NCBI RefSeq assembly: GCF_001401805.1 | Contig: NZ_LKDW01000017.1 | Span: forward strand, 1-64,000 | DNA: 64,000 nucleotides | From: Pseudoalteromonas sp. P1-25 | GTDB taxonomy: Bacteria > Pseudomonadota > Gammaproteobacteria > Enterobacterales > Alteromonadaceae | Reading direction: 5' to 3' | Shown here: positions 27,264 to 37,553 of the stretch, in pieces | Position numbering within the stretch: the first letter of the stretch is position 1 | How the letters are laid out: each line of letters opens with the position of its first letter | Notes under the pieces: generated by a model | Databases searched by the model: none | What the model was told of the DNA's origin: nothing | Seen by the model: only the letters and a program-made list of their open reading frames with translations | Translations under genes and position numbers: made by a program

Positions 27264-29036
27264 ATGAGTAAATCCCATATGTTACAAAAAAGCCTTTCTA
27301 AGAAATTGTTAACTAATGTTTTATCAGTGTATTTTTTACTCACCTTTGTGGTGACATGTGGACAAGTGCTTGCTGAATTTGTAAATACTAAAGACTACAT
27401 TCGTGATGAGCTCAGTACACTACAAAAAACCTTCAGTAGAAGCTTAACGCGTGCAATTTGGGAACTAAATACAAAGCAAACAATAACAACCGCAGAAGGC
27501 TTACTTGCCATCCCTATGGTGGAGGGCATTATTGTACGCGACGACAGCGGCGAAATTATTTCGCAACTGGGGCGCTCTCTAGATATACATAAACTTTATA
27601 ATCAACAACTTGTTCAAGAAGAAGTTATTATAGAGGACACTAAGTCAGGTCTATTTGGTTATACATTCCCACTCATTTTTGAGTTCTCAGGACGTGCTAC
27701 GCAAGTGGGTGATGTAACCTTATTTTCGAGCCGCGACGTGGTATTTAGCCGAATAATGGTATCTATTTACTTTTTAATTGGTAACGCCATGATCAAAACC
27801 ACCTTTTTGATCATCTTGTTTTTAATGGCATTTAGAAAACTGCTCACCGACCCGTTAAACGAATTAACCGATCAAATAGAAAACCTTGAGCTTGATGACT
27901 TAGAAGGTCAACACATAGAAATTGAAACCGAAGAGCATAACGAACTAAACGTTATGGAGCAGTCTTTTAATAACTTAATAGATAAAGTAGTCCAATACAG
28001 AAAGGAGCTTGAACACACTCAACGTGAACTGATTGTTAGTAATGAAAAGCTCGACCAACACAATATACAACTTGAGCAGGATGTTGCTCGTAAAACATCA
28101 AATTTAAGTCAAGCAATGATGGATTTACAGCAACAGAAGTACGAACTAGAAAAGCAAAAACTAGTGTTAACCGAAGAGGTTGATTTACGTAGGCACACCG
28201 AAGAAGAGTTATTAACCAAACAAAAAGAGCTCGAACGCTACCTTGACGAGCTAAGCCTTGCTCAAGAGCGATTAGTAGGCACAGAAAAAATGGCCGCATT
28301 AGGCGGGCTTGTTGCTGGCATTACACATGACATAAATACGCCTATTGGTATCGGGGTAACCGCTATATCGTTCTTGCAAGAGCGTTTAAATACCTTAGAA
28401 AGCGCGTATAAAGAAAAAACTTTATCGCCTAAAGCATTAGAAGAATTTATAAACGAAGCCAAGCAAAGCACGAGCTTGCTTACAACCAACCTTGATAGAG
28501 CCTCTGAGCTCATTGCCAGCTTTAAACAAATAGCGGTAGATCAAGCCAGTGAAGCTGTAAGAACAATTAACTTTAAAGATTACTTAAACGAAGTGATTTT
28601 GTCGCTTCACCCTAAACTTAAAAAAACCAAGCACACCATAAACTTGCAGTGTCCGGATGATTTAGTTCTAAATTTACCTGCTGGGGCGATTAGCCAAATT
28701 TTTACCAACTTAATTATGAACTCAATTATTCATGGTTTTGATAATATTGCGCAGGGCAATATTGATATAAATATTAGTGCCAATGACACGCTCCTTGTGA
28801 TTGACTACAAAGATAACGGTAACGGTGTAACAAAAGAGCAGTTAGCTAAATTGTTCGACCCCTTTTTTACTACAAAGCGCGACCAAGGCGGTAGTGGCTT
28901 GGGCACACATATAACCTTTAACTTAGTTAAGCAAACGCTCAGCGGTTCAATAGAGGCTAACAGTGAACCCGGTAAAGGGCTGCATTACCATATTGAGTTT
29001 CCTAAAAATATGCCAAAGCCATTATTTAATCAATAA
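27264..29036 (+). CDS. Membrane sensor histidine kinase
   Basis: A 590-residue kinase. The first membrane helix is at about 15-37. A periplasmic sensor of roughly 140 residues follows (about 38-170), then a second helix (about 173-193), a HAMP-like segment (about 195-245) and a long coiled coil (about 230-335, very rich in E/Q/L/K). The H-box is MAALGGLVAGITHDINTPIGIG (histidine in THD), and the catalytic domain has NLIMNSIIHGF (N box), DNGNGV, DPFFTTK and GSGLGTHI. A perfect TATAAT ends only 8 bp before the first ATG, so the true start may be the ATG at 27279 (MLQKSLSK). The ligand is unknown; the divergent CheY-like protein is the likely target. Confidence 0.88.
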   Translation: MSKSHMLQKSLSKKLLTNVLSVYFLLTFVVTCGQVLAEFVNTKDYIRDELSTLQKTFSRSLTRAIWELNTKQTITTAEGLLAIPMVEGIIVRDDSGEIISQLGRSLDIHKLYNQQLVQEEVIIEDTKSGLFGYTFPLIFEFSGRATQVGDVTLFSSRDVVFSRIMVSIYFLIGNAMIKTTFLIILFLMAFRKLLTDPLNELTDQIENLELDDLEGQHIEIETEEHNELNVMEQSFNNLIDKVVQYRKELEHTQRELIVSNEKLDQHNIQLEQDVARKTSNLSQAMMDLQQQKYELEKQKLVLTEEVDLRRHTEEELLTKQKELERYLDELSLAQERLVGTEKMAALGGLVAGITHDINTPIGIGVTAISFLQERLNTLESAYKEKTLSPKALEEFINEAKQSTSLLTTNLDRASELIASFKQIAVDQASEAVRTINFKDYLNEVILSLHPKLKKTKHTINLQCPDDLVLNLPAGAISQIFTNLIMNSIIHGFDNIAQGNIDINISANDTLLVIDYKDNGNGVTKEQLAKLFDPFFTTKRDQGGSGLGTHITFNLVKQTLSGSIEANSEPGKGLHYHIEFPKNMPKPLFNQ

Positions 29037-29119
29037 AGGCTTTGGTTAAAATCAGCCATTTCGAGAACCCCATTTTATTGCTATGATTGAGCAAATTTAT
29101 AAGATGGAAAAGTTACCTT

Positions 29120-30028
29120 ATGTGGTTTAGTAACCTGATTTGTTATCGCTTTAAGCAAGATGTTTCGTACACTCAAGAAGAGTTTGAAAAAGCGTTAGAA
29201 CAAGATGTATTTCGCCCGTGTGGCTCTCAAGACCTCTCTACATTTGGTTGGACAAAAGCATTTGGTAAGCATGGTGACTCGCTGGCGCATTTTTCACAAA
29301 AAAGCATTTTAGTGTGTGCCAAACGTGAAGAAAAAGTGCTACCTGCATCTGTTGTTAATGAAATGGTTGCCGAAAAAGTAGATCAAATAGAGGCGGAAGA
29401 AAACCGCCCGGTTAAAAAGAAAGAAAAAGACGAGTTAAAAGAAAACATTTTAACGACCTTATTACCTCAAGCGTTTAAAAAATCAAGCCTGCAGTTTGCC
29501 TTTATCGATCAAGAAAACGGGTGGGTTGTAGTAAACAGTGGCAGTTTTAATAAAGCAGAAGAGTTACTTGCATTGCTGCGTAAATCGCTGGGCACTTTAC
29601 CGGTAGTTCCTGCGTTTGCAAACTACGACCTGGATGTATTTTTAACTGATTGGCTAACTAACTTCAGCACGCCAGAAAACTTTGCTATAGGGTTTGATGC
29701 AGAACTCGAAGAAGCCGACGACAGTGGCGCACAGGTTAAACTAAAAGGCCATGATTTATCATGTGATGAAGTTAAATCGCACCTAGAAAATGGTAAACGT
29801 GTGACTAAACTTGCGCTTGACTGGCAAGAACGCCTGAAATTTATGCTGCAAAACGATGGTTCTATCAAGCGTTTAAGCTACTCAGAAACGTTAAAAGAAG
29901 AAAACGCCGATATTCCAAAAGAAGATATGGCGGTTAAACTAGATGCTGACTTTATTTTAGCCTCGGAAGAAATCAAGCTACTGCTTGAAGAGCTGACGGC
30001 CGGTTTAGGTGATGCAGAAGATTTATAA
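29120..30028 (+). CDS. rdgC: Recombination-associated protein RdgC
   Basis: About 302 residues. RdgC forms a ring-shaped dimer on double-stranded DNA and restrains RecA in E. coli. The N-terminus MWFSNLICYRFKQDV, then FRPCGSQDLSTFGWTKAFG, and the later LALDWQERLKFML are family hallmarks. The frame is open to 29087, but MWFSN aligns with the E. coli N-terminus and the added upstream residues do not, so the ATG at 29120-29122 was chosen. Monocistronic, ending in a terminator shared with the HDOD gene. Confidence 0.93.
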   Translation: MWFSNLICYRFKQDVSYTQEEFEKALEQDVFRPCGSQDLSTFGWTKAFGKHGDSLAHFSQKSILVCAKREEKVLPASVVNEMVAEKVDQIEAEENRPVKKKEKDELKENILTTLLPQAFKKSSLQFAFIDQENGWVVVNSGSFNKAEELLALLRKSLGTLPVVPAFANYDLDVFLTDWLTNFSTPENFAIGFDAELEEADDSGAQVKLKGHDLSCDEVKSHLENGKRVTKLALDWQERLKFMLQNDGSIKRLSYSETLKEENADIPKEDMAVKLDADFILASEEIKLLLEELTAGLGDAEDL

Positions 30029-30058
30029 AACGCTAAAATTATAAGCGCTATTAAAACT

Positions 30059-30087
30059 AAAAAAGCACGACTCAGTCGTGCTTTTTG
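30059..30087. terminator. Bidirectional terminator between rdgC and HDOD gene
   Basis: AAAAGCACGA / TCGTGCTTTT with A- and T-runs on both sides lies between two convergent genes and can serve both. Confidence 0.82.
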
Positions 30088-30109
30088 CTTTCACCTTTAT
30101 AACTGCTAA

Positions 30110-30949
30110 TTAGCTAAATGTGTCTTTCACACTTTCAAGCATGTCGTTGTATTCGTCACTTGAAAATAGCTGCATAGAAGGAATAACACCTTTATCTATG
30201 TAGGTTTGTAAAGCCGCTGATTTATCAGACACCTGTAATGTTCCCTCTAAAATAGCGCCAATACGAATAAAATCAACATAACCAATCTCTTCAGGGCGAT
30301 ATGTAGGGTCAGCCCAATGCCTAGCAACATTTACAAATTCAGGTGGGAACTCCCACGCGCCCATAATTGAGCCACCAATTTTACCACTGAGTTTTTGAAT
30401 TGCATGCGCTAAAAAGCTTGGGTTAGCAAACACCTCTGGGTGGCGCTCAGCTTCGGTTAAAATAGGCAGTACACCAATGTTATATACCAACGACGCCAGC
30501 GTTATAGAGTCACTATTTAACGATGTGCGTTTATTATTTTGTAAATAAAACGCCATAAGCGTTATTGAGTGCCCCGCCACATTTAGCGTTTTTTGCCACG
30601 CTTTACTCATGTAGCCTTTTATTAGCTCATTATTAGAAACAAACAGCTGCTCCATTGCCATTGCGGTTGCTATATTTTTAATTTGGCGTAAGCCAATGCG
30701 AGTAACGGCTTGCTGTAAGTTAGATACCTTAACTGTGCGACCCATAATTGCGCTGTTGGCAACTTTAATCATGCGCGCTGAAAGTGCTGGGTCTTGGCTA
30801 ATTACCTCTGACATTTGCATTAAGTTTACATCAGGGTTGTCAGCCGCTTGACGCACTTTAATTGCGACTTCAGGTAAGGTAGGTAAAACCAAAGTATCGT
30901 TGTTGATTCTATCAACCAAAATCGTTAATAGTGCATTTTCTGTAGACAT
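30110..30949 (-). CDS. HDOD-domain protein
   Basis: A 279-residue protein that is almost entirely one HDOD domain (about 18-215), an HD-like fold without phosphohydrolase residues, found in signalling proteins. Typical stretches are LPTLPEVAIKVRQAADNP, VISQDPALSARMIKVANSA, and AVTRIGLRQIKNIATAMAM. No GGDEF, EAL or receiver domain is attached. Such proteins often modulate motility, chemotaxis or second-messenger signalling, but the partner here is unknown. Confidence 0.88.
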   Translation of the reverse strand: MSTENALLTILVDRINNDTLVLPTLPEVAIKVRQAADNPDVNLMQMSEVISQDPALSARMIKVANSAIMGRTVKVSNLQQAVTRIGLRQIKNIATAMAMEQLFVSNNELIKGYMSKAWQKTLNVAGHSITLMAFYLQNNKRTSLNSDSITLASLVYNIGVLPILTEAERHPEVFANPSFLAHAIQKLSGKIGGSIMGAWEFPPEFVNVARHWADPTYRPEEIGYVDFIRIGAILEGTLQVSDKSAALQTYIDKGVIPSMQLFSSDEYNDMLESVKDTFS

Positions 30950-31235
30950 AGAACTGTCATCCTTTTGTTTCTGGGCCGCAATGCAACTGCTAACCTCGGA
31001 TAAAATGAGTAATACAATGAGTATTATCTAACTTACCGATAAAGTTAAGAAAATTATATAAATTAATTGTTATTAATGTGCCTTCATCGCCCTAAGATGC
31101 TACACAACGCCAAACACTTGCTATTTACTATTTAGTTTTGTTTTAATGCAGTCACTATAAGGAAACGTTTGTATGCGCTAGCGTTCAGAGTTCGCCCATA
31201 CAAATAATTAAACTTACTTTTTAACAGGCATTCAA

Positions 31236-32936
31236 ATGATCTTAAACAAAATTAGCCAAGCAATTTTACTCTCTGGCGTCGTTTTTCTTAGTGCATGCTC
31301 AGAGCAAGCCCCCTCTTCGACCGAAGCCACAAGTGTAGAGCTTGCTCAAAAAAGTGCCGCACAAGCTGGCCCAGATTTAATTAACATTGATAAACAACGT
31401 TTAGATATTTACACCGACTTTAGCCTCGAAGCCGACCTATCTCATTTAAGTGAGAATCAAAAAGCCATGGTAGCTAAGCTTATCGACGCTTCTAAAATTA
31501 TGGACGATCTATTTTGGAAGCAGGCTTTTGGCGATAATAAAGACGCTTTTTTAGCAAAGCTGAGTGATGAAAAAGTACGTAAATTTGCTGATATTAACTA
31601 CGGCCCATGGGATCGTTTAAATGGTGATGAACCATTTTTATCAGGCTACAAAGAAAAAGCCCTTGGCGCGCAATTCTACCCAGCCGACATAACAAAAGAA
31701 GAACTAAATAATGCCGACGTAGATGATAAAAAAGGCCTTTACTCATTAATCAAACGTGATGAGCAAGGTAATCTTTACAGTGTGCCTTATTCAAAAGAAT
31801 ACGCGCAAGAGTTAGCTAAAGCAGCTGACTTATTACGTGAAGCCAGTAAACTTGCCGATGATAAAGAATTTGCCAATTACTTAAACCTACGTGCTGATGC
31901 ACTTCAAAAAGATGATTTTCAGGGTTCTGACTTTGCTTGGATGGACATGAAAAATAACCCAGTTGATGTGGTTATTGGCCCAATTGAAACTTACGAAGAT
32001 CAACTCTTTGGCTACCGCTCTGCTTATGAGTCGTATGTACTAATTAAAGATTTAAAATGGAGCGAGCGCCTTGCTAAATTTGCGGCCTTTTTACCAGAGC
32101 TGCAAAAAGGTTTACCGGTAGATGCTAAATATAAGCAAGAAGTGCCAGGCTCAGACGCCGATTTAAATGCTTACGATGTGGTTTACTACGCAGGTCACTC
32201 AAATGCGGGCAGCAAAACTATTGCTATTAACTTACCAAACGATGAGCAAGTACAGCTTGAAAAAGGCACTCGTCGCCTGCAGCTTAAAAACGCAATGCGT
32301 GCAAAATTTGATAAAATTTTAGTGCCGATTGCTGAGCAGTTAATTGTACCTGAGCAACGTAAGCATATTACTTTTAACGCCTTTTTTGCCAATACCATGT
32401 TCCACGAAGTCGCTCACGGCCTAGGTATTAAAAACACCATTACAAATAAAGGCACTGTGCGCCAATCATTACAAGAGCACGCAAGCGCACTTGAAGAAGG
32501 TAAAGCCGATATTTTAGGTTTATACATGGTTGAGCAGTTACTTAAAAAAGGTGAAATTACCGAAGGTACATTAGAAGATTACTACACCACCTTTATGGCA
32601 GGTATTTTCCGCTCAGTACGCTTTGGTGCATCAAGCGCACATGGTAAAGCTAACATGATCCGCTTTAACTTTTTTGCTCAAGAAGGCGCCTTTTCTAAAA
32701 ACGAAGAAGGTTTCTACCGTGTCAATATGGAAAAAATGGGCGTGGCTATGGCTAAACTTTCGCGCTTAATTTTAACATTACAAGGTGACGGCGATTACGA
32801 AAAAGTAGATCAGCTAATTGCCACCCATGGCGATATTAAAGAAGAGCTTGCTAAAGACTTAGAAAAACTAAGCCAAGCTAATATCCCTGTAGATGTAACC
32901 TTTAAACAAGGTAAAGACGTGCTAGGCCTTAACTAA
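31236..32936 (+). CDS. M49-like (dipeptidyl peptidase III type) zinc lipoprotein
   Basis: A 566-residue exported zinc peptidase-like protein. The signal peptide ends in lipobox LSAC (cysteine at about residue 21), predicting a lipoprotein. The zinc site is HEVAHGLG with H390, E391 and H394, and the third ligand is supplied by EEGKAD about 30 residues later, matching the EExxAD pattern of the M49 family. The first motif is the short HEXXH form, not the HEXXGH of classical dipeptidyl peptidase III. RSVRFGASSAHGKAN follows. Function is inferred as peptide degradation in the envelope. It converges on the HIT gene with a shared terminator. Confidence 0.78.
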   Translation: MILNKISQAILLSGVVFLSACSEQAPSSTEATSVELAQKSAAQAGPDLINIDKQRLDIYTDFSLEADLSHLSENQKAMVAKLIDASKIMDDLFWKQAFGDNKDAFLAKLSDEKVRKFADINYGPWDRLNGDEPFLSGYKEKALGAQFYPADITKEELNNADVDDKKGLYSLIKRDEQGNLYSVPYSKEYAQELAKAADLLREASKLADDKEFANYLNLRADALQKDDFQGSDFAWMDMKNNPVDVVIGPIETYEDQLFGYRSAYESYVLIKDLKWSERLAKFAAFLPELQKGLPVDAKYKQEVPGSDADLNAYDVVYYAGHSNAGSKTIAINLPNDEQVQLEKGTRRLQLKNAMRAKFDKILVPIAEQLIVPEQRKHITFNAFFANTMFHEVAHGLGIKNTITNKGTVRQSLQEHASALEEGKADILGLYMVEQLLKKGEITEGTLEDYYTTFMAGIFRSVRFGASSAHGKANMIRFNFFAQEGAFSKNEEGFYRVNMEKMGVAMAKLSRLILTLQGDGDYEKVDQLIATHGDIKEELAKDLEKLSQANIPVDVTFKQGKDVLGLN

Positions 32937-32957
32937 CCCAACACGTAATACTTTAAT

Positions 32958-32992
32958 AAAGCGCTGTAGATTATAACTGCAGCGCTTTTTTT
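32958..32992 (+). terminator. Terminator between the M49-like gene and HIT gene
   Basis: AAAGCGCTGTAG (32958-32969) and CTGCAGCGCTTT (32977-32988) pair with one G-T, followed by TTTTTTT. It overlaps the 3' end of the convergent HIT gene. Confidence 0.8.
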
Positions 32993-33381
32993 AGCGCTAT
33001 TATTTGCTCATCTGTGTATGGTTTTGCAGGGAACTTACCCCACACCGGAGCAGGCCATGCTGCATCAGTCGTAAAACGTGCAATGTGATGAATATGTAAT
33101 TGCGGCACCATATTACCCAAAGCGGCCACGTTTAATTTATCAGGGCTAAACACTTGCATAATAAGCTTGCTGAGTTTGGCCGACTCTTTTAAATATACAA
33201 CTTGGTCGTCTTCAGACAAATCTATAATTTCTTTTAAATTAGGTTTTCTGGGTACTAATACAAACCAAGGGTATTGGCTATCGTTAAGTAATAGCACTTT
33301 ACATAAAGGCCAATCTGCCAGTTCTATACAATCGCGCTTAAGCTCTGGGGCAAGTTCAAAAGTGGGAGTTGTCATCATCAT
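32971..33381 (-). CDS. HIT-family nucleotide-binding protein
   Basis: A 136-residue histidine-triad protein. The triad region reads PQLHIHHIARF, with the family's WPAPVWG shortly after. The N-terminal half has the usual ILLNDSQYPWFVLVPRK strand. This small bacterial HIT group hydrolyses nucleotide derivatives such as adenylylated amines, but the substrate here is not known. Three ATGs lie in tandem at the start; AGGAT before the first supports 33381. Confidence 0.88.
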   Translation of the reverse strand: MMMTTPTFELAPELKRDCIELADWPLCKVLLLNDSQYPWFVLVPRKPNLKEIIDLSEDDQVVYLKESAKLSKLIMQVFSPDKLNVAALGNMVPQLHIHHIARFTTDAAWPAPVWGKFPAKPYTDEQIIALKKALQL

Positions 33382-33487
33382 ATCCTAGTTAGTCTTTAAT
33401 AATGGCCACTTTATAGCATTTATTTGCAGTTGCACACGCTTAGCTTTACCATTTAATACACTATTTATAATAAGCTAAGGCAATCTT

Positions 33488-35713
33488 GTGCTAAAAAAAA
33501 TAAAATACCTAACCCTCGCACTCCCACTTGCTGTTGGTGCACTGAGCGCGCAAGCAAAACCATTATCACTAGAGCGTATTTTTGACGACCCGAGCCTGTC
33601 GGGTAAAGCCCCCGTACAACTTAAATTTTCGCCAGACGGTAGCCGCGTAACTTACCTGCAAGGCAAAACCGACGATTACAACCGCTATGATTTATGGGAA
33701 TACAACTTAAAAGATAACACCAACAGAATACTGGTTGATTCTGCAAAGCTGTTTTCAGGCCCTGAAAACCTCTCTGATGAGGAAAAAGCACGCCGCGAAC
33801 GCCAACGTATTTTTGGTAAAGGTATTTTAGAGTACAAATGGTCTAAAGACGGCAAAGCCCTATTATTTCCACTTAATGGCGATCTGTATTATTACGAGCT
33901 AGCGTCTGGTAAAAGTAAAAAACTTACCAATACAGAAGCGTTTGAAACCGATGCCCGCTTTTCTCCTAAAGGTAACTATGTATCGTTTATTCGCGAGCAA
34001 AACCTTTACGCATTAGCACTTGATACTGGCAAAGAAATACAACTAAGCAAAGATGGCGGCGGCGTTATTAAAAACGGCATGGCCGAATTTGTAGCGCAAG
34101 AAGAAATGAGCCGTATGACCGGCTACTGGTGGGCTGGCGATGAATCTAAAATTGCATTTACCCGCGTAGATGAAACCCCAGTAAAAGAAGCTATCCGTAA
34201 CGAAATATACGCAGACGAAGTAAAGCTATTTAACCAACGTTATCCATTTACAGGTACCGACAACGTTGAAATTCAACTTGGCGTTGTATCTTTAAATAAT
34301 CAAAGCGTTGACTGGATTGATTTAGGCGACGATAAAGACATTTACATTGCCCGTGCTAAATGGCTAAAAGACAGCACAACTCTTTCGTATCAATGGCAAA
34401 ATCGCTCACAGCATAAGTTAGAACTACGCTTTTACAATAGCGATACTAAAACGCAAAAAGTCGCATTAACTGAAAACAGCGATACATGGATCAATTTAAA
34501 CTTTGATCTGCATTTCTTAAAAGACAAAAAGCATTTTGTTTGGGCTTCTGAGCGCGATGGTTTTAAACACCTTTATTTGTACCGCACTAATGGCCAGCTA
34601 ATTCGACAAATCACCTCAGGAGACTGGGTTGTTGATAGCTTAAAAGGCGTGGATGAGAAAAAAGGCATAGTGTACTTTGCAGGACGTAAAGACACCCCGC
34701 TTGAAAGCCATTTATACAGCGCACCACTGTTTAAAAAAGGCAATATAAAGCGTATCACTGAACAAGGCCAATACCACAAAGTAGTAATGGCAAAAGACAG
34801 CAAAACATTTATTGATAACAGCTCATCGGTAAACAAGCCTAACTCGGCGGCTCTTCGTAAAGTAAATGGCGAATTTATCACATGGCTTGAACAAAATAAG
34901 CTTGATGATAGCCACCCACTAACACCTTATTTAAGTGATTTAGCAACTCCAGAGTACGGCACAATTAAAGCTGAAGATGGACAAGTAATGCATTACCGCT
35001 TGTTTAAACCAAGTAATATTGCAGACGGTAAAAAGCACCCAGTCATTGTTAATGTATACGGCGGCCCACATGCACAGCGCGTAACAAATAGCTGGCGCAG
35101 CAAAAACTTATACTTTCAATACATGGCGCAACAAGGTTATGTTATTTTTCAGCTCGATAACCGAGGCTCTTACAACCGTGGTAAAAAGTTTGAAGACGCT
35201 ATTTACAAAAACTTAGGTGTTGTAGAAGTAGCAGATCAAATTAAAGGCGTTGAGTTTTTACGCACGCTTGATTACGTAGACCCACAACGCATTGGTATTT
35301 ATGGCCACAGCTACGGCGGGTACATGGCCCTAATGACCATGTTTAAAGCGGGCGATTACTTTCAAGCCGGTGTATCGGGTGCACCAGTGACCGACTGGGC
35401 GCTTTACGACACCCATTACACTGAGCGCTACCTTGGGCACCCAAAAACGAATGCCAAAGGCTACGAAGACAGCGCCGTATTTCCATACGCTAACGGCTTA
35501 AAAGGCCCATTAATGATTTACCATGGCATGGCCGATGACAACGTGTTGTTTACCCACGCCACTAAATTATTTAAACAACTACAAGATAACGAAAAACAGT
35601 TTGAAATGATGACCTACCCAGGCTCAAAACACAGCTTACGCGGTAAACAGGTGCAAACACATTTACACCAAACCATCACAAACTTCTTTAATCGACATTT
35701 TGATGATAAATAA
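33488..35713 (+). CDS. Dipeptidyl-peptidase IV (S9B serine peptidase)
   Basis: A 741-residue exported peptidase with a signal peptide (about 1-23, ending SAQA). An N-terminal DPP-IV beta-propeller (about 60-470) includes VAQEEMSRMTGYWWAGD, carrying the double-glutamate helix that anchors the substrate N-terminus. A C-terminal alpha/beta hydrolase domain follows (about 490-741). The catalytic serine is in GHSYGGYM (about 607), aspartate in GMADDNVL (about 683) and histidine in SKHSLRG (about 714). It should release X-Pro or X-Ala dipeptides. Start is GTG. Peptidases cluster here (M49-like, S9B, M17), fitting a marine protein-degrading lifestyle. Confidence 0.93.
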   Translation: MLKKIKYLTLALPLAVGALSAQAKPLSLERIFDDPSLSGKAPVQLKFSPDGSRVTYLQGKTDDYNRYDLWEYNLKDNTNRILVDSAKLFSGPENLSDEEKARRERQRIFGKGILEYKWSKDGKALLFPLNGDLYYYELASGKSKKLTNTEAFETDARFSPKGNYVSFIREQNLYALALDTGKEIQLSKDGGGVIKNGMAEFVAQEEMSRMTGYWWAGDESKIAFTRVDETPVKEAIRNEIYADEVKLFNQRYPFTGTDNVEIQLGVVSLNNQSVDWIDLGDDKDIYIARAKWLKDSTTLSYQWQNRSQHKLELRFYNSDTKTQKVALTENSDTWINLNFDLHFLKDKKHFVWASERDGFKHLYLYRTNGQLIRQITSGDWVVDSLKGVDEKKGIVYFAGRKDTPLESHLYSAPLFKKGNIKRITEQGQYHKVVMAKDSKTFIDNSSSVNKPNSAALRKVNGEFITWLEQNKLDDSHPLTPYLSDLATPEYGTIKAEDGQVMHYRLFKPSNIADGKKHPVIVNVYGGPHAQRVTNSWRSKNLYFQYMAQQGYVIFQLDNRGSYNRGKKFEDAIYKNLGVVEVADQIKGVEFLRTLDYVDPQRIGIYGHSYGGYMALMTMFKAGDYFQAGVSGAPVTDWALYDTHYTERYLGHPKTNAKGYEDSAVFPYANGLKGPLMIYHGMADDNVLFTHATKLFKQLQDNEKQFEMMTYPGSKHSLRGKQVQTHLHQTITNFFNRHFDDK

Positions 35714-35735
35714 TCATATGACGACTAAATAGACT

Positions 35736-35767
35736 AAAGGCTGATTGAAAAATCAGCCTTTTTTTTG
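35736..35767 (+). terminator. Terminator after the DPP-IV gene
   Basis: AAAGGCTGATT / AATCAGCCTTT, an 11-bp perfect stem with a GAAA loop and a long T-run. Confidence 0.9.
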
Positions 35768-35855
35768 TCTTAATGGTGCTTACACCTAGCTTAAACTCGC
35801 TTTTTTACTACCATTAAAACAAGCACATTGAGTGTACACACATAAGGATCAATTT

Positions 35856-37493
35856 ATGCTAAATTTAAGGCGTTTTAGTATTTTTCAGCGGCTGTCATTA
35901 CTTGTTGGCATAGTTATTTTTGGCTTAATTGTATTAAGTATCTCTAGCTTAACTCATCAATATAGCTCACTAAAAAACGAGCAATATCTAAAAACCCAAA
36001 ATGTGGTAGAAACGGCATACAGTGTTATTGAGCATTTCCACCAGCTTGAACAAAATAATACACTCACACAAGCACAAGCTCAAACGCAAGCACTTGAGGC
36101 CATAAAAGCGCTGCGCTATGACAAAACAAATTATTTTTGGGTAAACAACTACCAACCCAAAATGGTAATGCACCCAATAAAGCCTGCGCTTAACGGTAAA
36201 GACTTAACTAATAATAAAGACCCCGATGGCAAAGCACTTTTTGTAGAAATGGTTAACATTGTAAAACAACAAAAAGAAGGGTTTATTCCTTATAAATGGC
36301 CAAAACCAGGAAAAGAACAGCCAGTAGGTAAAGTCGCATTTGTAAAAGGCTTTAACCCGTGGCAATGGATTATTGGCTCAGGCGTATACCTAGATTCAAT
36401 AGATGAAGCGTTTAGTGAGCAGCGTAATCTAATCATAATTAGCGCCTTAGTGATGATTATTGCTGTCATTGTATTAAGTTACTTTATTGGTAAAAGTATA
36501 CTCACGCCGACTCGCCTTGCCGCAGAAATGATGAAAAACATATCGCAAGGTGAAGGTGACTTAACCCGTACGCTAAACGAGTCGGGCAATGATGAAATAT
36601 CCGAGCTGTCACGTTCTTTTAATTTATTTGTTTTAAAAATGCGCGAGTCGTTAGTACATGTATCGCACAGTGCAGATGATGTAAGCCGACACGCTCACAC
36701 AGTTGATGAGTCTAGTAGAACAAGCCATTCCTTCATTGAGCTACAAAACGACAGTTCTACACAAGTTGCCGCCGCCATGGAGCAAATGACGCACCAAATT
36801 CATGATGTGAGTCGCAATGCCGAAGCCGCTGAACAAGCCGCCAACGATGCAGCACACAATGCTTCAACCGGTAAAAATGTGGTGGCCAGTACCATTACCG
36901 CCATAGAAACACTCTCCAGTAATATAGAAACAGTGAGCCAAGTAACTGAAGATTTAGCAAACGAAAGTAATAACATAGGCTCTGTGCTTGATGTGATCAG
37001 AAGTATATCGGAGCAAACAAACTTACTCGCACTCAACGCTGCTATAGAAGCGGCTCGTGCAGGAGAGCACGGCAGAGGCTTTGCAGTTGTTGCCGATGAA
37101 GTACGTACACTCGCAAGCAGAACCGGGCAAAGCACAGATGAAATTCAAACCATGATCACCAAATTGCAAGAAGGCGCTAAAGCAGCAGTAGAGGCGGTAA
37201 AATCAAGCCAAGCACTGTCGGTGACGACTGTAGAGCAAGTTTCATCTGCCGATACATCGCTCAATGAAATAGAAAGGCTGGTATCCATAATTACCGACAT
37301 GAACAGCCAAATAGCCCGTGCCACCGAACAGCAAACGCAAGCCGCTGACGAGGTTAATTTACGTATTAACGAGCTATCTCAATCAACCGAGCAGTCGTTA
37401 AATAATACCAAGCAGCTTACCGATGCCAGTGACAACCTTAAACAAAGTAGCCAAGGGCTTTCGAGTGTGGTTAATCGCTTTAAGTTAAAATAA
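35856..37493 (+). CDS. Methyl-accepting chemotaxis protein with Cache sensor
   Basis: About 545 residues. A first membrane helix (about 13-33) is followed by a periplasmic single-Cache domain (about 40-185; [19 protein letters not shown] is the classic sCache_2 stretch), a second helix (about 192-212), HAMP (about 215-268) and the signalling hairpin. The hairpin tip reads [20 protein letters not shown] with [15 protein letters not shown] after it. There is no NWETF-type C-terminal tether. The ATG at 35856 has AAGGATC upstream and was preferred over the open frame from 35832. Cache domains of this type often bind small organic acids; the ligand is not known. Confidence 0.93.
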   Translation: MLNLRRFSIFQRLSLLVGIVIFGLIVLSISSLTHQYSSLKNEQYLKTQNVVETAYSVIEHFHQLEQNNTLTQAQAQTQALEAIKALRYDKTNYFWVNNYQPKMVMHPIKPALNGKDLTNNKDPDGKALFVEMVNIVKQQKEGFIPYKWPKPGKEQPVGKVAFVKGFNPWQWIIGSGVYLDSIDEAFSEQRNLIIISALVMIIAVIVLSYFIGKSILTPTRLAAEMMKNISQGEGDLTRTLNESGNDEISELSRSFNLFVLKMRESLVHVSHSADDVSRHAHTVDESSRTSHSFIELQNDSSTQVAAAMEQMTHQIHDVSRNAEAAEQAANDAAHNASTGKNVVASTITAIETLSSNIETVSQVTEDLANESNNIGSVLDVIRSISEQTNLLALNAAIEAARAGEHGRGFAVVADEVRTLASRTGQSTDEIQTMITKLQEGAKAAVEAVKSSQALSVTTVEQVSSADTSLNEIERLVSIITDMNSQIARATEQQTQAADEVNLRINELSQSTEQSLNNTKQLTDASDNLKQSSQGLSSVVNRFKLK

Positions 37494-37502
37494 TTTAAAA
37501 AC

Positions 37503-37532
37503 AAAAGCCCTGAATTAACAGGGCTTTTTTAT
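37503..37532 (+). terminator. Terminator after the chemoreceptor gene
   Basis: AAAAGCCCTG / CAGGGCTTTT, a 10-bp stem with a 6-base loop followed by T residues. Confidence 0.85.
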
Positions 37533-37553
37533 TACATAAGCGTTTTTAGCTTA

